DNA of 64,000 nucleotides from JBGSMF01 sp964651475 (GCA_964651475.1 CAZYXV010000002.1:1-64000), one strand, 5' to 3'. Positions 8,912-17,256 are shown, counted from the first letter of the stretch. The notes: generated from the sequence alone by a model not told the origin. Numbers and translations: made by a program.

Positions 8912-10993
8912 CTATCTCTCTGACCTGATCACCCTGACATCCACAGCAACGGCCCCCTCGCCTTCATTATACACAATCAATGGGTTAAGATCCATTTCAA
9001 CTATATTTTCGTCTGCCGCCATCATGTGCGATACGGCCACAATCACATCCGCCACGGCTGCTTTATCCGCAGGCGGCTGGCCGCGCACACCCGAGAGTAA
9101 CTTACCTGCCAGCGTTTCATCAATCATGGACAATGCTTCGTCGCGCGTGACCGGCGCCAGCCTAAAGCTCACATCCTTGAATAACTCTACGTAAATGCCG
9201 CCGCTGCCAAAGGCAATGAGCGGTCCGAATTGCGGATCGCGCACGGCGCCAACAATGACCTCCCGCCCCGGACGGGCCATTGCCTGCACCGTCACGCCCT
9301 CGATGCGCGCGTCGGGTTTGGCCGCGCGGGCATTGCGCACGATGCGCTTGTACGCAGCGCGCACCGCCGACGCGCTCTGCAAGCCCACCTCGACGCCGCC
9401 TGCATCCGACTTGTGCAAAATGTCCGGCGAAGCAATCTTGAGCGCGACCGGCAAACCGATTTCGGCAGCTGTACGAGCCGCTTCGTTTGCAGAACGAGCC
9501 AGTCTTTCGGGCAAGGTTGGAATTTCGGAGGTTGAAAATTGAAGATTGGAGATTGGAGATTGGGGAGCGGAATCTGAAATTCTTGCAAGCCATTTGCGCC
9601 GCTGCTCCATCGCCGCCAGCGCCGCCACGCCGCGCTCTGGGAATGGGAACAGCGGCAATTGCGCCTGGCGCATGAACTCGACCGCGTCCGGCAAGCTCAC
9701 GTCGCCAATGAGGCACGTCATCACCGGCTTGTCGGTCCTTTCCGAAAGCTGCTCGCCTTCGGGAGGATGCTGGAAGCGATGTACCACGCCGGCAATTTCG
9801 CGCACGATGCGGAGGGCCGGCACCAGCACTTGGGGCACGTTGATGACCAACACGGCGTCCACGCCGGGATCGCGCAGCAGCGTGTCCAGCGCCCGCGCGT
9901 AATCGCTCTCATTCGCGCCGCCGAGCATGTCTACCGGGTTGCTGATATTGGCGTGGGGCTGCAAGAACTGGCGCAGGCAAAAGCGTGTCTCGTCGCTGAG
10001 CCTGGCCAATTGCAAGCCAAAAGTGGCCACGGCGTCCGAAGCCAGCACGCCCGGCCCGCCCGAATTGGTGAGAATCGCCACGCGCTCGCCTTGGGGCAGC
10101 GGTTGGTTGGCCAGCGAAATGGCCGCATCAAAAAGCGCCTGGAGATCGGGCACGCGGACGATGCCTGTCTCTTTAAACACAGCGCGATAGGCATTATCTG
10201 CGCCGGCCAGCGCGCCGGTGTGTGAAGCCGCCGCCTGCCGCCCGGCCTCGGTATAGCCCACTTTGATGGCGACAATGGGCTTTTTCATCGAAACGCGCCG
10301 CGCCACGTCTACAAAGCGCCGCCCGCCATCCACGCCTTCCAGGTACATTGCAATCACGCGCGTTTCGTCGTCGTCGGCCAGGCTTTCCAGCACATCCGTC
10401 TCGTTTACGTCGGCCTGGTTGCCCAGCGTTACCAGGCGGCTAAAGCCAATGCCCGCGCCCAGCGCCCAGTCAATCACGCCGCCGCACACCGCGCCGGATT
10501 GCGACACGAACGTTATCACGCCCGTCTTGGGCATGTGCGGGCCAAAGGTCGTGTCCAGCGGCGTGTGGGTATCAACGATGCCGATGCAATTGGGGCCGAG
10601 CAAGCGCATGCCGTAACGCCGCGCAATGCCAAGCAACTGATGTTCCAACTCGGCCCCCGCCGGGCCGGCTTCCGAAAAGCCGCCCGAAATCACAATGGCC
10701 GCCTTGAGGCCGCGCTGCCCGCATTGCTCCAAAATCGTCGGTGAAGCCGCCGCCGGCGCGATGATGACGGCCAACTCGCAGGGGTCGGGCACGTCCAGCA
10801 CTGACGGGTAACTCGTCAACTCCAAGATTTCTTTAGCCTTGGGGTTGATGGGATAGACCGGCCCGCCATAGCCGTGCTTTGCAACGTTGCGCAGCACGGC
10901 ATAACCCAGTTTGGCCGGGTCGCGGCTGGCGCCAATGACGGCCACGCCGTTGGGCTTGAAAAACACATCGAGTATTCCAATGTGATCTGTCAT
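8912..10993 (-). CDS. ADP-forming acyl-CoA synthetase (alpha-beta fusion)
   Basis: This enzyme converts an acyl-CoA, ADP and phosphate to acid, CoA and ATP, a way to make ATP by substrate-level phosphorylation in anaerobes. The 693-residue product joins the alpha part to the beta part. Alpha carries the CoA-binding Rossmann domain (GVAVIGASRDPAKLG), the ligase domains, and the phosphohistidine in ASHTGALAG near residue 258. Beta is an ATP-grasp domain with LKIASPDILHKSDAGGV. A heptamer repeat array (9515-9580) is translated in frame in the linker between them. It begins 3 bases after the CooC-like gene. The substrate (acetyl-, propionyl- or aryl-CoA) cannot be told from sequence alone. Confidence 0.88.
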   Translation of the reverse strand: MTDHIGILDVFFKPNGVAVIGASRDPAKLGYAVLRNVAKHGYGGPVYPINPKAKEILELTSYPSVLDVPDPCELAVIIAPAAASPTILEQCGQRGLKAAIVISGGFSEAGPAGAELEHQLLGIARRYGMRLLGPNCIGIVDTHTPLDTTFGPHMPKTGVITFVSQSGAVCGGVIDWALGAGIGFSRLVTLGNQADVNETDVLESLADDDETRVIAMYLEGVDGGRRFVDVARRVSMKKPIVAIKVGYTEAGRQAAASHTGALAGADNAYRAVFKETGIVRVPDLQALFDAAISLANQPLPQGERVAILTNSGGPGVLASDAVATFGLQLARLSDETRFCLRQFLQPHANISNPVDMLGGANESDYARALDTLLRDPGVDAVLVINVPQVLVPALRIVREIAGVVHRFQHPPEGEQLSERTDKPVMTCLIGDVSLPDAVEFMRQAQLPLFPFPERGVAALAAMEQRRKWLARISDSAPQSPISNLQFSTSEIPTLPERLARSANEAARTAAEIGLPVALKIASPDILHKSDAGGVEVGLQSASAVRAAYKRIVRNARAAKPDARIEGVTVQAMARPGREVIVGAVRDPQFGPLIAFGSGGIYVELFKDVSFRLAPVTRDEALSMIDETLAGKLLSGVRGQPPADKAAVADVIVAVSHMMAADENIVEMDLNPLIVYNEGEGAVAVDVRVIRSER
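9515..9580. repeat. Heptamer repeat array inside a gene
   Basis: On the minus strand the units read CCAATCT, CCAATCT, CCAATCT, TCAATTT, TCAACCT and so on, with a 7-base period and decay at both ends. The array is read through in frame as a Ser/Gln/Pro/Asn-rich stretch (PQSPISNLQFSTSE) in the linker between the alpha and beta parts of the acyl-CoA synthetase. Confidence 0.85.
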
Positions 10994-10996
10994 GCG

Positions 10997-11770
10997 TCAC
11001 CTGTTTTGGACAAGCTGCCCCGCAATCCCTCGTGCTGCCTGGACCAGCCTGGGCGCAGCATCGAACACAGCCTGCCCCGTCCGGTCAGCTTCACCCGCCT
11101 GAGGATCAAACGGCAAGTAGCCAATAAACGTCAGGCCATTGGCGTTTTGCCTGACAAACTCTAGCTCACCTTCGTCGTGAATCTTGTTGCCCACCAGGTA
11201 GACGGTTTTCACGCCGATTTCGGCAGCCAGGTTTTTGATGCGCAGCGCCGTATCCAGGCTGCGCTTGCCCGGCTCGGCCACGGCAATAAAAGCATCCACC
11301 GCGCCGGCCGTGGCGCGGCCCAGATGTTCCAGCCCGGCTTCCATGTCCATAATCAGCGTTTCGTTTTGATAGAGAACCAGGTGCGTGACCAGCGCCTTGA
11401 GCATGGCGCTTTCAGGGCAGATGCAGCCCATGCCGCCGCCGCGCACGCTGCCCAGGCGCAGCATCTTGACGCCGCGATGGACCACGCTAAAGCGCTCGGG
11501 GATATCGTCCACGCGGGGGGTGAGCGAAAAGATGCCGCCAATGGTGCCGGGCCTGGCGCCAGTGCGCTCTTCGATGAGGGCGTCCATTTCGGCGATGGGC
11601 CTGGCCTGCGCAGCAAGCTCGGGCGGCAGTCCCAACGCATTTGCCAGTGACGCGGCAGGATCGGCGTCTATGGCGATCACGGTCTGTCCCTGTTCGGCGT
11701 AAATATAAGCAAGCAGTGCGGCGAGCGTGGTTTTGCCCACGCCGCCTTTACCAGCAATTGCAAGTTTCAT
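10997..11770 (-). CDS. cooC: CooC-like nickel-insertion ATPase (MinD/SIMIBI class)
   Basis: The 257-residue protein carries the deviant Walker A GKGGVGKTT at residues 8-16, the switch Asp in AIDADPAAS, and a Cys-x-Cys (GCICPES) in the middle. This is the layout of CooC/AcsF proteins, which bind nickel at the dimer interface and mature carbon monoxide dehydrogenase or acetyl-CoA synthase. AGGAG precedes the ATG by about 6 bases. It leads a three-gene run (cooC, acyl-CoA synthetase, MOSC). No CODH gene is in this window, so its client must lie elsewhere. Confidence 0.85.
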   Translation of the reverse strand: MKLAIAGKGGVGKTTLAALLAYIYAEQGQTVIAIDADPAASLANALGLPPELAAQARPIAEMDALIEERTGARPGTIGGIFSLTPRVDDIPERFSVVHRGVKMLRLGSVRGGGMGCICPESAMLKALVTHLVLYQNETLIMDMEAGLEHLGRATAGAVDAFIAVAEPGKRSLDTALRIKNLAAEIGVKTVYLVGNKIHDEGELEFVRQNANGLTFIGYLPFDPQAGEADRTGQAVFDAAPRLVQAARGIAGQLVQNR

Positions 11771-11783
11771 ATTAACTCCTGTA

Positions 11784-11818
11784 GCGGTCAGCGGTTAGCC
11801 ATCAGCCTTCAGCTTTGA
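11784..11818. repeat. Heptamer repeat array
   Basis: Five units with a 7-base period (GCGGTCA, GCGGTTA, GCCATCA, GCCTTCA, GCTTTGA) lie directly upstream of the cooC ribosome site and beside the inverted-repeat element that follows. Confidence 0.85.
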
Positions 11819-11825
11819 TTATGCA

Positions 11826-11971
11826 TTTGATGTGAAATGGAGCTACTTGCCCTGATTTGTCATTGCGAGCCGCCTGGAGGGCGGCGAAGCAATCCCATTG
11901 CTACGGTTAAGGAGATTGCTTCGGCGCTTCGCGCCTCGCAATGACAAGGTAGAAACTCATTTCACATCAAA
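11826..11971. mobile_element. MITE-like inverted-repeat element (TCATTGCGAG family)
   Basis: A 146-base palindromic element carries perfect 13-base terminal inverted repeats, TTTGATGTGAAAT at 11826-11838 and ATTTCACATCAAA at 11959-11971. The inner arms also pair: TGTCATTGCGAG with CTCGCAATGACA, and GAAGCAATC with GATTGCTTC. It has no coding capacity. The TCATTGCGAG/GAAGCAATC core occurs in many unrelated bacteria as a dispersed repeat. A 5-base ATTAT lies close to each end (11818-11822 and 11975-11979), but this could be chance. Confidence 0.8.
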
Positions 11972-12047
11972 CGTATTATACTTTTCCATCGCCTACAAGA
12001 CAACAGGGCATGGTCTTGTCACTTTCTACATCATCTTTACAATCCTA

Positions 12048-12806
12048 TCAAGGTTTGCCGCTCTTTTTCGCTTTTTGATTCTGCGCCCCTCTCAACGCCC
12101 ACCAACTCATCACCAGGCCCAACACGACTCCAACCAGAAGCACAGCCCAGAATGTCCAGATCGGGCTATTTTCGACCCCGCTATGCAGGTTCATGCCGAA
12201 TATACTGGCGAGAGCCGTGAGAGGGAAAAAGATAGCCGCCAGCACGTTGAGCCGATTGGCAATTTCGATTGACCGCATGCTGAGCCTGGCTTCTGCCTCA
12301 GATTGCTTTGCGATATAAAAATCGAGCGCGTTCTTGGCGTCCAGGTAGAGCAAGTCCAATGTCCGCTCCAGGTCATACGCCTCGTCGCGCAAATCAATGA
12401 GATCGCGATCGTCGGGAATAGCTTCTCGCGCTGCTTGCAGGGTGTGGTGCAAGCTCTTGGCCGCATGGTGAAGCGGCGCGACTTGCGCAAGAATTTGAAA
12501 ATAATCTTCAGCCTCCTTGGCGTGCTCATATTCCCGGCTGAGTTTCGCTTCTGCCAACTCGTATTCGTCAACGTGCTCTGTCAACCGCAGCAGCCCCCCA
12601 CCCTGCGAGCTATCCCAACTGCCGTCTGGCTTTCGCCAGAAAAAGACGCCTTGGCGTTCTCGGCTGCCAGGCCGAGGCGCTTTGTGGAGAACCAGCAAGA
12701 GGTGACCTTCCGCCGCCATAGCCCGTTGTCTGCCGGAATGTTTTTGGCCGAACCTTGCTTTTATCTCATTGGGAATTTGCGGCCAGAAATGTGGCAATTT
12801 CAGCAT
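12048..12806 (-). CDS. CorA-like divalent metal transporter family protein
   Basis: The 252-residue product resembles a short CorA: a soluble alpha-rich N-terminal part with long helices (residues about 60-195), then two C-terminal membrane helices. The signature GMN comes right after the first helix (FFPLTALASIFGMN), as in CorA magnesium or cobalt channels. The second helix (FWAVLLVGVVLGLVMSWWAL) follows, then a basic tail. CorA is usually 310-350 residues, and most of the N-terminal beta domain is missing here, so function as a channel is likely but not certain. The ATG at 12806 is chosen for its strong GGAGGAAG site. The earlier in-frame ATG at 12857 has none. Confidence 0.8.
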   Translation of the reverse strand: MLKLPHFWPQIPNEIKARFGQKHSGRQRAMAAEGHLLLVLHKAPRPGSRERQGVFFWRKPDGSWDSSQGGGLLRLTEHVDEYELAEAKLSREYEHAKEAEDYFQILAQVAPLHHAAKSLHHTLQAAREAIPDDRDLIDLRDEAYDLERTLDLLYLDAKNALDFYIAKQSEAEARLSMRSIEIANRLNVLAAIFFPLTALASIFGMNLHSGVENSPIWTFWAVLLVGVVLGLVMSWWALRGAQNQKAKKSGKP

Positions 12807-12856
12807 ACTTCCTCCCAAGCCTACAAAGCAATCGGGCGGAGCCAATGCCCCGCCCA

Positions 12857-12889
12857 CTTTAACTTTCTACCTTCTACTTTCTACTTTTT
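12857..12889. repeat. Heptamer repeat array
   Basis: Units such as TAACTTT, CTACCTT, CTACTTT and CTACTTT repeat every 7 bases and fill most of the gap between the CorA-like gene and the 424-residue gene. The stop codon of the latter lies inside the array. Confidence 0.85.
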
Positions 12890-14155
12890 CCGATGCAAAT
12901 TCCGCGCCGCGATAAAGGCCAACCCGTTCCGCGTCAACTCTTCCGCCGTGCGGTTGAGCGCGGCGTGCTTGTCCATATAATTGCCCAGCAAGATGGGCAT
13001 CAGGCCCTTGGCCTCAACGTCGGCCTTGGGAAGGAAATATTCCAGGATATTCGAGGGATGCTCGCGCGTAATCTCGACCTCGGGGTCGCCGCCTTCGTGC
13101 TTGGCCGAAATGTTTTTAACCTTCCTGGCCACCTCGACCAATTCGTCGCGGCGGTTGTAGGGCTGGCGCACAATGCTCTTGTACGTTTCGGTGATGTGGT
13201 GCTCGATGCGCACCACGTCTTCGAACCCGAACGTCTTGCGAATTTTCGCGCTCATCTCGATGGTGGCATTGTTCACAGAATTGCTCAGGTTAAAGCCGAT
13301 GAGCGGCGTCGTGCCGTCGGGCCGGGCAAACAACCTGGCCATCATCAGCGTGTACAAGATGTGATAAGGATTGTCATTGCCCATATACACCGAAATCTTG
13401 AACTCGTTGTTGACGCCCAGGCGGTGAATGAGGTAACTGACCAGCACCGTACCAGGGTTGATGTTGAGCACCTGGTAAATGCCGTAATTGACGTAATAGT
13501 ACAAGAACTCGTCCAGCCACCTGAGCGCGTATTCGTTGGGCTGGCCGATGCCGCCAAAATAGCCGGTGATGGTATCCGGCCCGCCCAGGTGAACATTGGA
13601 GCCATCGGTGCCCTTGGTATCCAGCGTGTCCACGTAAGACGCGCCGACGATTTGCATGGCCGCCATGCCAGCTAACAAGTCGCCCTGGTCGGCTTCGGAT
13701 TCCTTCATGTAGCGCACGCGGATAAAGCGCCCCGGCATCAATTCGCCATTGGCAATCGCTTGCCTGGCCTGGGTAATAATCCAAGGGAAATACTGAAACG
13801 CGCTGATTTCCAATGTGACAGCATACGGCTCTTTGAATTTCATCGCGGCGGCTTGCTCGCCCAACACCTTGCGGCGATAGTCGGGGATGCTGATGAATAC
13901 TCCCCTATCGCGCTGCTCCAGCAACCACTCCAAATCCGGCACGTAAGGCGAATTGATCGCCTTGAGACGAGCCATCAGGTTGGGCAGGCTGCGCGCCTCT
14001 TCTGATCTGCGGTTGATTTCTTCAATCGTGCCATACTTTTTAATGACCTTGAGGATGTCATTGATTAATGGATTTTTGGGATCAGTCAAAAAGTCGTTAA
14101 TATCTGCCAGAGCTTTGGCGGGGATTTTTAGTTGATCGCGCAATTCTTTAGCCAT
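12881..14155 (-). CDS. Conserved-looking protein of unknown function (424 aa)
   Basis: I do not recognise this 424-residue family. It is soluble, with no signal peptide or membrane helix. It is rich in alternating strand and helix segments that suggest a TIM-barrel or mutase-like fold: VTLEISAFQYFPWIITQ, GASYVDTLDTKGTDGSN, LNINPGTVLVSYLIHRLG, KISVYMGNDNPYH and GFNLSNSVNNATIEM. Many Asn, Asp and His residues sit after predicted strands, as in an enzyme active site. It has a very strong ribosome site (AAGGAGG, 6 bases before the ATG). It lies between panB and the CorA-like gene, separated from each by a repeat array. A role near one-carbon or pantothenate metabolism is only a guess from position. 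Confidence 0.8.
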   Translation of the reverse strand: MAKELRDQLKIPAKALADINDFLTDPKNPLINDILKVIKKYGTIEEINRRSEEARSLPNLMARLKAINSPYVPDLEWLLEQRDRGVFISIPDYRRKVLGEQAAAMKFKEPYAVTLEISAFQYFPWIITQARQAIANGELMPGRFIRVRYMKESEADQGDLLAGMAAMQIVGASYVDTLDTKGTDGSNVHLGGPDTITGYFGGIGQPNEYALRWLDEFLYYYVNYGIYQVLNINPGTVLVSYLIHRLGVNNEFKISVYMGNDNPYHILYTLMMARLFARPDGTTPLIGFNLSNSVNNATIEMSAKIRKTFGFEDVVRIEHHITETYKSIVRQPYNRRDELVEVARKVKNISAKHEGGDPEVEITREHPSNILEYFLPKADVEAKGLMPILLGNYMDKHAALNRTAEELTRNGLAFIAARNLHRKK

Positions 14156-14167
14156 CAGTCCTCCTTA

Positions 14168-14220
14168 TACGAAATACGTAATACGCAACACGGGTTCTGC
14201 ATTGCGTATTGCGTATTTCT
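14168..14220. repeat. Heptamer repeat array forming an inverted repeat
   Basis: One half reads ATACGAA, ATACGTA, ATACGCA, and the other TTGCGTA, TTGCGTA, TTTC. The halves are inverted copies, so transcript of the 63-base gap between panB and the next gene can fold into a long hairpin. The right end touches the panB stop codon. Confidence 0.85.
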
Positions 14221-15073
14221 AATCGCCTAACAGTTTCTTTAACTCGTTAAACTCGTCGTCCTTCATCCCGAACCAATTTTCGGGCTGGGGGAAGGTCTTG
14301 TCGGTCACCTCGTCGGCGTATTGCTTCAATCCACCCAAAATGACCTTGCCCGCGTCTCCAAACAACTTGGCCATCTTGGGCTTAAACTTGGGGTATAGCC
14401 CAAACATGTCGTGGTAAATCAACAATTGGCCATGCGCGTACGGCCCGGACCCCAGGCTGACGATGGGAATTTTGGTGCGTTCGGTGATGAGCGCGCACAC
14501 ACGGTCGGGCACCATTTCCAGCAGGATGCTAAAACAGCCCGCTTCCTCGATGGCTTTGGCGTCGTCAATGATTTTCTTGGCCTGCGCGGCGCTCTTGCCC
14601 TGCACCTTGAAGCCGCCCAACATGCTGGCGCTCTGCGGCGTGAGTCCCAGGTGGCCCATCACCGGGATGCCGCTCTTGACGATGCCTTCAATGCGGTCAG
14701 CCATCTCCGCGCCGCCTTCCAGCTTGACCGAGTCGGAGGCGGTCTCGGCCATAAAGCGCCCGGCGCAGCGGATAGCCGTTTCTACAGAGGGTTGATACGT
14801 CATGTAGGGCATATCGGCGATCAGCCAGCAATTGGGGCTGCCGCGCCGCACCGCTTGAACGTGCGGGATCATCACGTCTTGCGTTACCGGCAGCGTGCTA
14901 TCGTAGCCCAAGATCGTCATACCCAGACTATCGCCCACCAAAATCATATCTATGCCAGCTTTTTCCATCAAATCGGCGGTGGGATAATCGTAGCAGGTGA
15001 GCATGGTAATTGGGATGCCCTTTTCCATCTTTTCAAACAGTGTGCCAAGCGAAACTTTTTTTCTATCGGCCAT
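14219..15073 (-). CDS. panB: Ketopantoate hydroxymethyltransferase
   Basis: PanB transfers a hydroxymethyl group from methylenetetrahydrofolate to 2-oxoisovalerate, the first committed step of pantothenate and CoA synthesis. The 284-residue protein has family marks: MLTCYDYPTADLMEKAG, the metal-binding VGDSLGM, DMPYMTY, the long helix with SVKLEGG, and VMGHLGLTPQS. The catalytic Glu lies in FSILLEMVPD. Length is slightly above the norm because of a longer C-terminal tail. GGAG lies about 7 bases before the ATG. It is the second gene of a run CBS protein, panB, unknown 424-residue protein and CorA-like protein. The folate link matches metF and folC nearby. Confidence 0.93.
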   Translation of the reverse strand: MADRKKVSLGTLFEKMEKGIPITMLTCYDYPTADLMEKAGIDMILVGDSLGMTILGYDSTLPVTQDVMIPHVQAVRRGSPNCWLIADMPYMTYQPSVETAIRCAGRFMAETASDSVKLEGGAEMADRIEGIVKSGIPVMGHLGLTPQSASMLGGFKVQGKSAAQAKKIIDDAKAIEEAGCFSILLEMVPDRVCALITERTKIPIVSLGSGPYAHGQLLIYHDMFGLYPKFKPKMAKLFGDAGKVILGGLKQYADEVTDKTFPQPENWFGMKDDEFNELKKLLGD

Positions 15074-15109
15074 TCTTAACTCCTTGTATTTTTTGAGAAG
15101 GGGGGACCG

Positions 15110-15163
15110 GATGTCGGGTGTCGGATTTCCGGCCTCCGACTTCCGATTTCCGGTTAGACAAGA
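15110..15163. repeat. Heptamer repeat array
   Basis: On the minus strand the units run CGGAAAT, CGGAAGT, CGGAGGC, CGGAAAT, CCGACAC, CCGACAT. The array fills the gap between the CBS-pair gene and panB and reaches into the last codons of the CBS gene. Confidence 0.85.
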
Positions 15164-15546
15164 TTCTGCACCAGATCGGCTTTGGAAATCATGCCAATGA
15201 TTTTATGCTCCGAAAGCACGGGCGCGTGGCTGATGCCGGTGCGCGCAAACAGCCTGGACACCAACTCGACGCGCAAGCTGGGGTTAATGACAATGAGGGG
15301 TTTAGTGGCAATGTCGCCGACCTGGACTTGAGCCGGGTCCCGACCCTGCGCAAACACCTGGGTGACAATATCGGAATAGGTGACGATGCCATAAGCGTCG
15401 TTGTCGTCGTGGCGGTCTATAATGAGGCTGCGAATCTTTTTGGAACGCATCAAGAGAATAGCTTCGGTCACTGTCTTGTCCTGTGCAATGCAGATTGGGT
15501 CAGGGGTCATGATGTCGCGCGCCCGGAGGGCATATTTATCGCTCAT
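15154..15546 (-). CDS. CBS-domain-pair protein
   Basis: The 130-residue protein consists only of two CBS domains forming a Bateman module. The first is RDIMTPDPICIAQDKTVTEA through GIVTYSDIV, and the second contains KPLIVINPSLRVELVSRL through IGMISKADLV. Such modules bind adenine nucleotides (AMP, ATP or S-adenosylmethionine) and regulate a partner. No enzyme domain is fused here. AAAGGAG lies about 10 bases before the ATG, and a promoter is seen at 15618-15645. It is the first gene of the panB run. Confidence 0.88.
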   Translation of the reverse strand: MSDKYALRARDIMTPDPICIAQDKTVTEAILLMRSKKIRSLIIDRHDDNDAYGIVTYSDIVTQVFAQGRDPAQVQVGDIATKPLIVINPSLRVELVSRLFARTGISHAPVLSEHKIIGMISKADLVQNLV

Positions 15547-15617
15547 AATGATTTACGCTCCTTTCAGGTATTGATTGGGGCACAGCGGGCCGCGCCCGCG
15601 GACCGTGGTCTGGTAGT

Positions 15618-15645
15618 ATTATACACCGTCCAGCTTTTTTGCCTA
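15618..15645 (-). promoter_or_regulatory. Probable promoter of the CBS-panB operon
   Basis: Reading the minus strand, a TAGGCA -35 (4 of 6) lies at 15645-15640 and a perfect TATAAT at 15623-15618, with a 16-base spacer. A GC-rich hairpin (GCGGGC and GCCCGC arms near 15583-15599) lies in the leader between this promoter and the CBS gene. Confidence 0.55.
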
Positions 15646-15670
15646 GTGAAAGGTGTAACGTTGTAGGGGG

Positions 15671-15750
15671 TTATGATTGGACGTGTAGGGCGAACCTGGC
15701 GCGGGCGGCATCCTTCGACAAGCTCAGGATGCCAGGTTGGCACCAATGAC
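15671..15750. repeat. Dispersed palindromic repeat (CTTCGACAAGCTCAGG family)
   Basis: The 27-base core at 15707-15733, from GGCATCCTTCGAC to CTCAGGATGCC, is identical to 36418-36444 in this window. The right end here (GGCACCAATGA) resembles the right end of the other copy (GACACCAATGA). The left arm is only partly symmetric. The core is a familiar dispersed repeat in many environmental bacteria, where it is often mistranslated as a protein containing HPELVEG. Confidence 0.75.
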
Positions 15751-15760
15751 GGCAAAGCAC

Positions 15761-15792
15761 AAAAAAGCCGGATCTTGCAAAAATCCGGCTTT
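15761..15792 (-). terminator. Intrinsic terminator after the HdrBC-like gene
   Basis: On the minus strand a stem AAAGCCGGAT (15792-15783) and ATCCGGCTTT (15773-15764) closes a 9-base loop and is followed by a run of six T. It lies 22 bases beyond the stop codon of the HdrBC-like gene and ends the metV to hdrBC run. Confidence 0.85.
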
Positions 15793-15813
15793 GGGCGGTC
15801 TTGGCTTTAAGGG

Positions 15814-17241
15814 TCAGGCCAGCAGTCCCTTTTCCCTCAGCAGCGGGCGGGGGTCAACCATGATCTTGTTGAGCTGCATGGCCTTTTCGTCCATCCCAAA
15901 CGCCAGCGCCATGAGCTGCGTGGCGTACAGCGTGGGCATTGCTAATCCCAATCCCTTCATCTGCACCTGGCGTCCGTCCAGGTTGAACTGGCACAGCGGG
16001 CAAACGGCAGCGATCACGTCGGCTTTGCGGGCGTGAGCATCTTGCAGCACCTTGCGCGCCAATTCCAGCCCCGGCCCGGCTTGGGAAAATATAATGCTGC
16101 CGCCGCAGCAGTCAGTCTTGCCGTCCCAATCAATCGGCTCGGCGCCCAGCGCGCGGATCAGGTGGTCCATCGCCATCGGGTATTCGGGGTGTTCGGCGCC
16201 GGTGATGCCTGGCGGGCGGCTATAGAGGCAGCCGTAATAGCACGCCACGCGCAATCCCTTGAGCGGGTTGGTTACGCGCGCGGCGATTTTTTCCGTCCCA
16301 ATCTTTTGCACAATGGCGTCCAGCATGTGCAAAACCCGGACGCTGCCCCGGTAGCGGTAACCAATGATGCGCTCAACCTCGTTGGCCAGGTGCTCGTTAT
16401 GCACCACCTCGTGCGAGGCCATCTTGAAGCGGCTGTAACACGAGCTGCACGGCGCGGCTACCTCGGTCAGGCCGCTTTTTTCAAAAAGCGCCAGATTTTT
16501 GAGCGGGAACGCCGCCGCCAGGGTGTGATCCGTGTTGTGGGCGGGCGAACTGCCGCAGCACACCCAGCCTTCCGGCTCGACCAGTTCCAGCCCCAATTCT
16601 TTGCAAACTGCCTGCGTCGAAACGTTAAACTCGGCTCCCAGCGAGTGAAGCGAACAGCCAGGGTAGTAGCCAATCTTGTTGTCGGCCGGCGCGACCGGCT
16701 CGACGTGCCTGGGCACCTTGAGCGGGTTGAGGTGAATGGAGGGGAACAGATTGATCTTGTTTTTGAGCAGGATGGGCAAAACCCCCATATCCATATCTTG
16801 CAACAAACGGGCTGGCTGCTTGTTTTCCAGGCTAAAGCGCAAGTTGCGCACACCGAGCAAAGCGGGTTCGTACACGCGGCCCATCAACTTGATGGTGCCC
16901 AGGAAAATATCGTTGAACGTGACGGCGTCTTGCACGGCGGGCTTGATGCCGCGTTTGCGCGTCTCGATGCGCAGCGCGTCCATGATGCCGGCAATATCCA
17001 GCCCTTGCGGGCAGCGCGTCGAGCACGTCAGGCACGAAGCGCACGTCCAGATGGTCTTGCTTTCCAGCACGCTCTCGTCGCCCAACTGCACCATGCGCAT
17101 CACCTGGTTCGGCTCCAGGTCAAAGTGTTCTGCCATGGGGCAGCCGCTGGTGCACTTGACGCATTGATAGCACAGGTAAACGTTTTGCCCGGTTGCTTCT
17201 TCGATAGTTTTGGCTAGTTTTGTAGAGATTTCAGTCGCCAC
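15814..17241 (-). CDS. HdrC-HdrB fusion (heterodisulfide reductase-like)
   Basis: The 475-residue protein joins an HdrC-like ferredoxin to an HdrB-like domain. The N-terminus has two [4Fe-4S] motifs (CYQCVKCTSGCP and CASCLTCSTRCPQG). The C-terminal half has two cysteine-rich CCG domains with CCGSSPAHN and DCCGGSIIFSQ, which bind the unusual iron-sulfur cluster that cleaves disulfides. No HdrA is next to it. In acetogens Hdr-like proteins work with MetVF, as metV and metF do here. I chose the GTG at 17241, with AGGGGG 5 bases upstream. The in-frame ATG at 17289 would translate a repeat array. Confidence 0.88.
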   Translation of the reverse strand: MATEISTKLAKTIEEATGQNVYLCYQCVKCTSGCPMAEHFDLEPNQVMRMVQLGDESVLESKTIWTCASCLTCSTRCPQGLDIAGIMDALRIETRKRGIKPAVQDAVTFNDIFLGTIKLMGRVYEPALLGVRNLRFSLENKQPARLLQDMDMGVLPILLKNKINLFPSIHLNPLKVPRHVEPVAPADNKIGYYPGCSLHSLGAEFNVSTQAVCKELGLELVEPEGWVCCGSSPAHNTDHTLAAAFPLKNLALFEKSGLTEVAAPCSSCYSRFKMASHEVVHNEHLANEVERIIGYRYRGSVRVLHMLDAIVQKIGTEKIAARVTNPLKGLRVACYYGCLYSRPPGITGAEHPEYPMAMDHLIRALGAEPIDWDGKTDCCGGSIIFSQAGPGLELARKVLQDAHARKADVIAAVCPLCQFNLDGRQVQMKGLGLAMPTLYATQLMALAFGMDEKAMQLNKIMVDPRPLLREKGLLA

Positions 17242-17256
17242 AATCAACCCCCTGCA

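Noticed and set aside
15564..15755. Small minus-strand frame containing HPELVEG
   Set aside because: It is the translation of the CTTCGACAAGCTCAGG repeat, a frequent false gene call.
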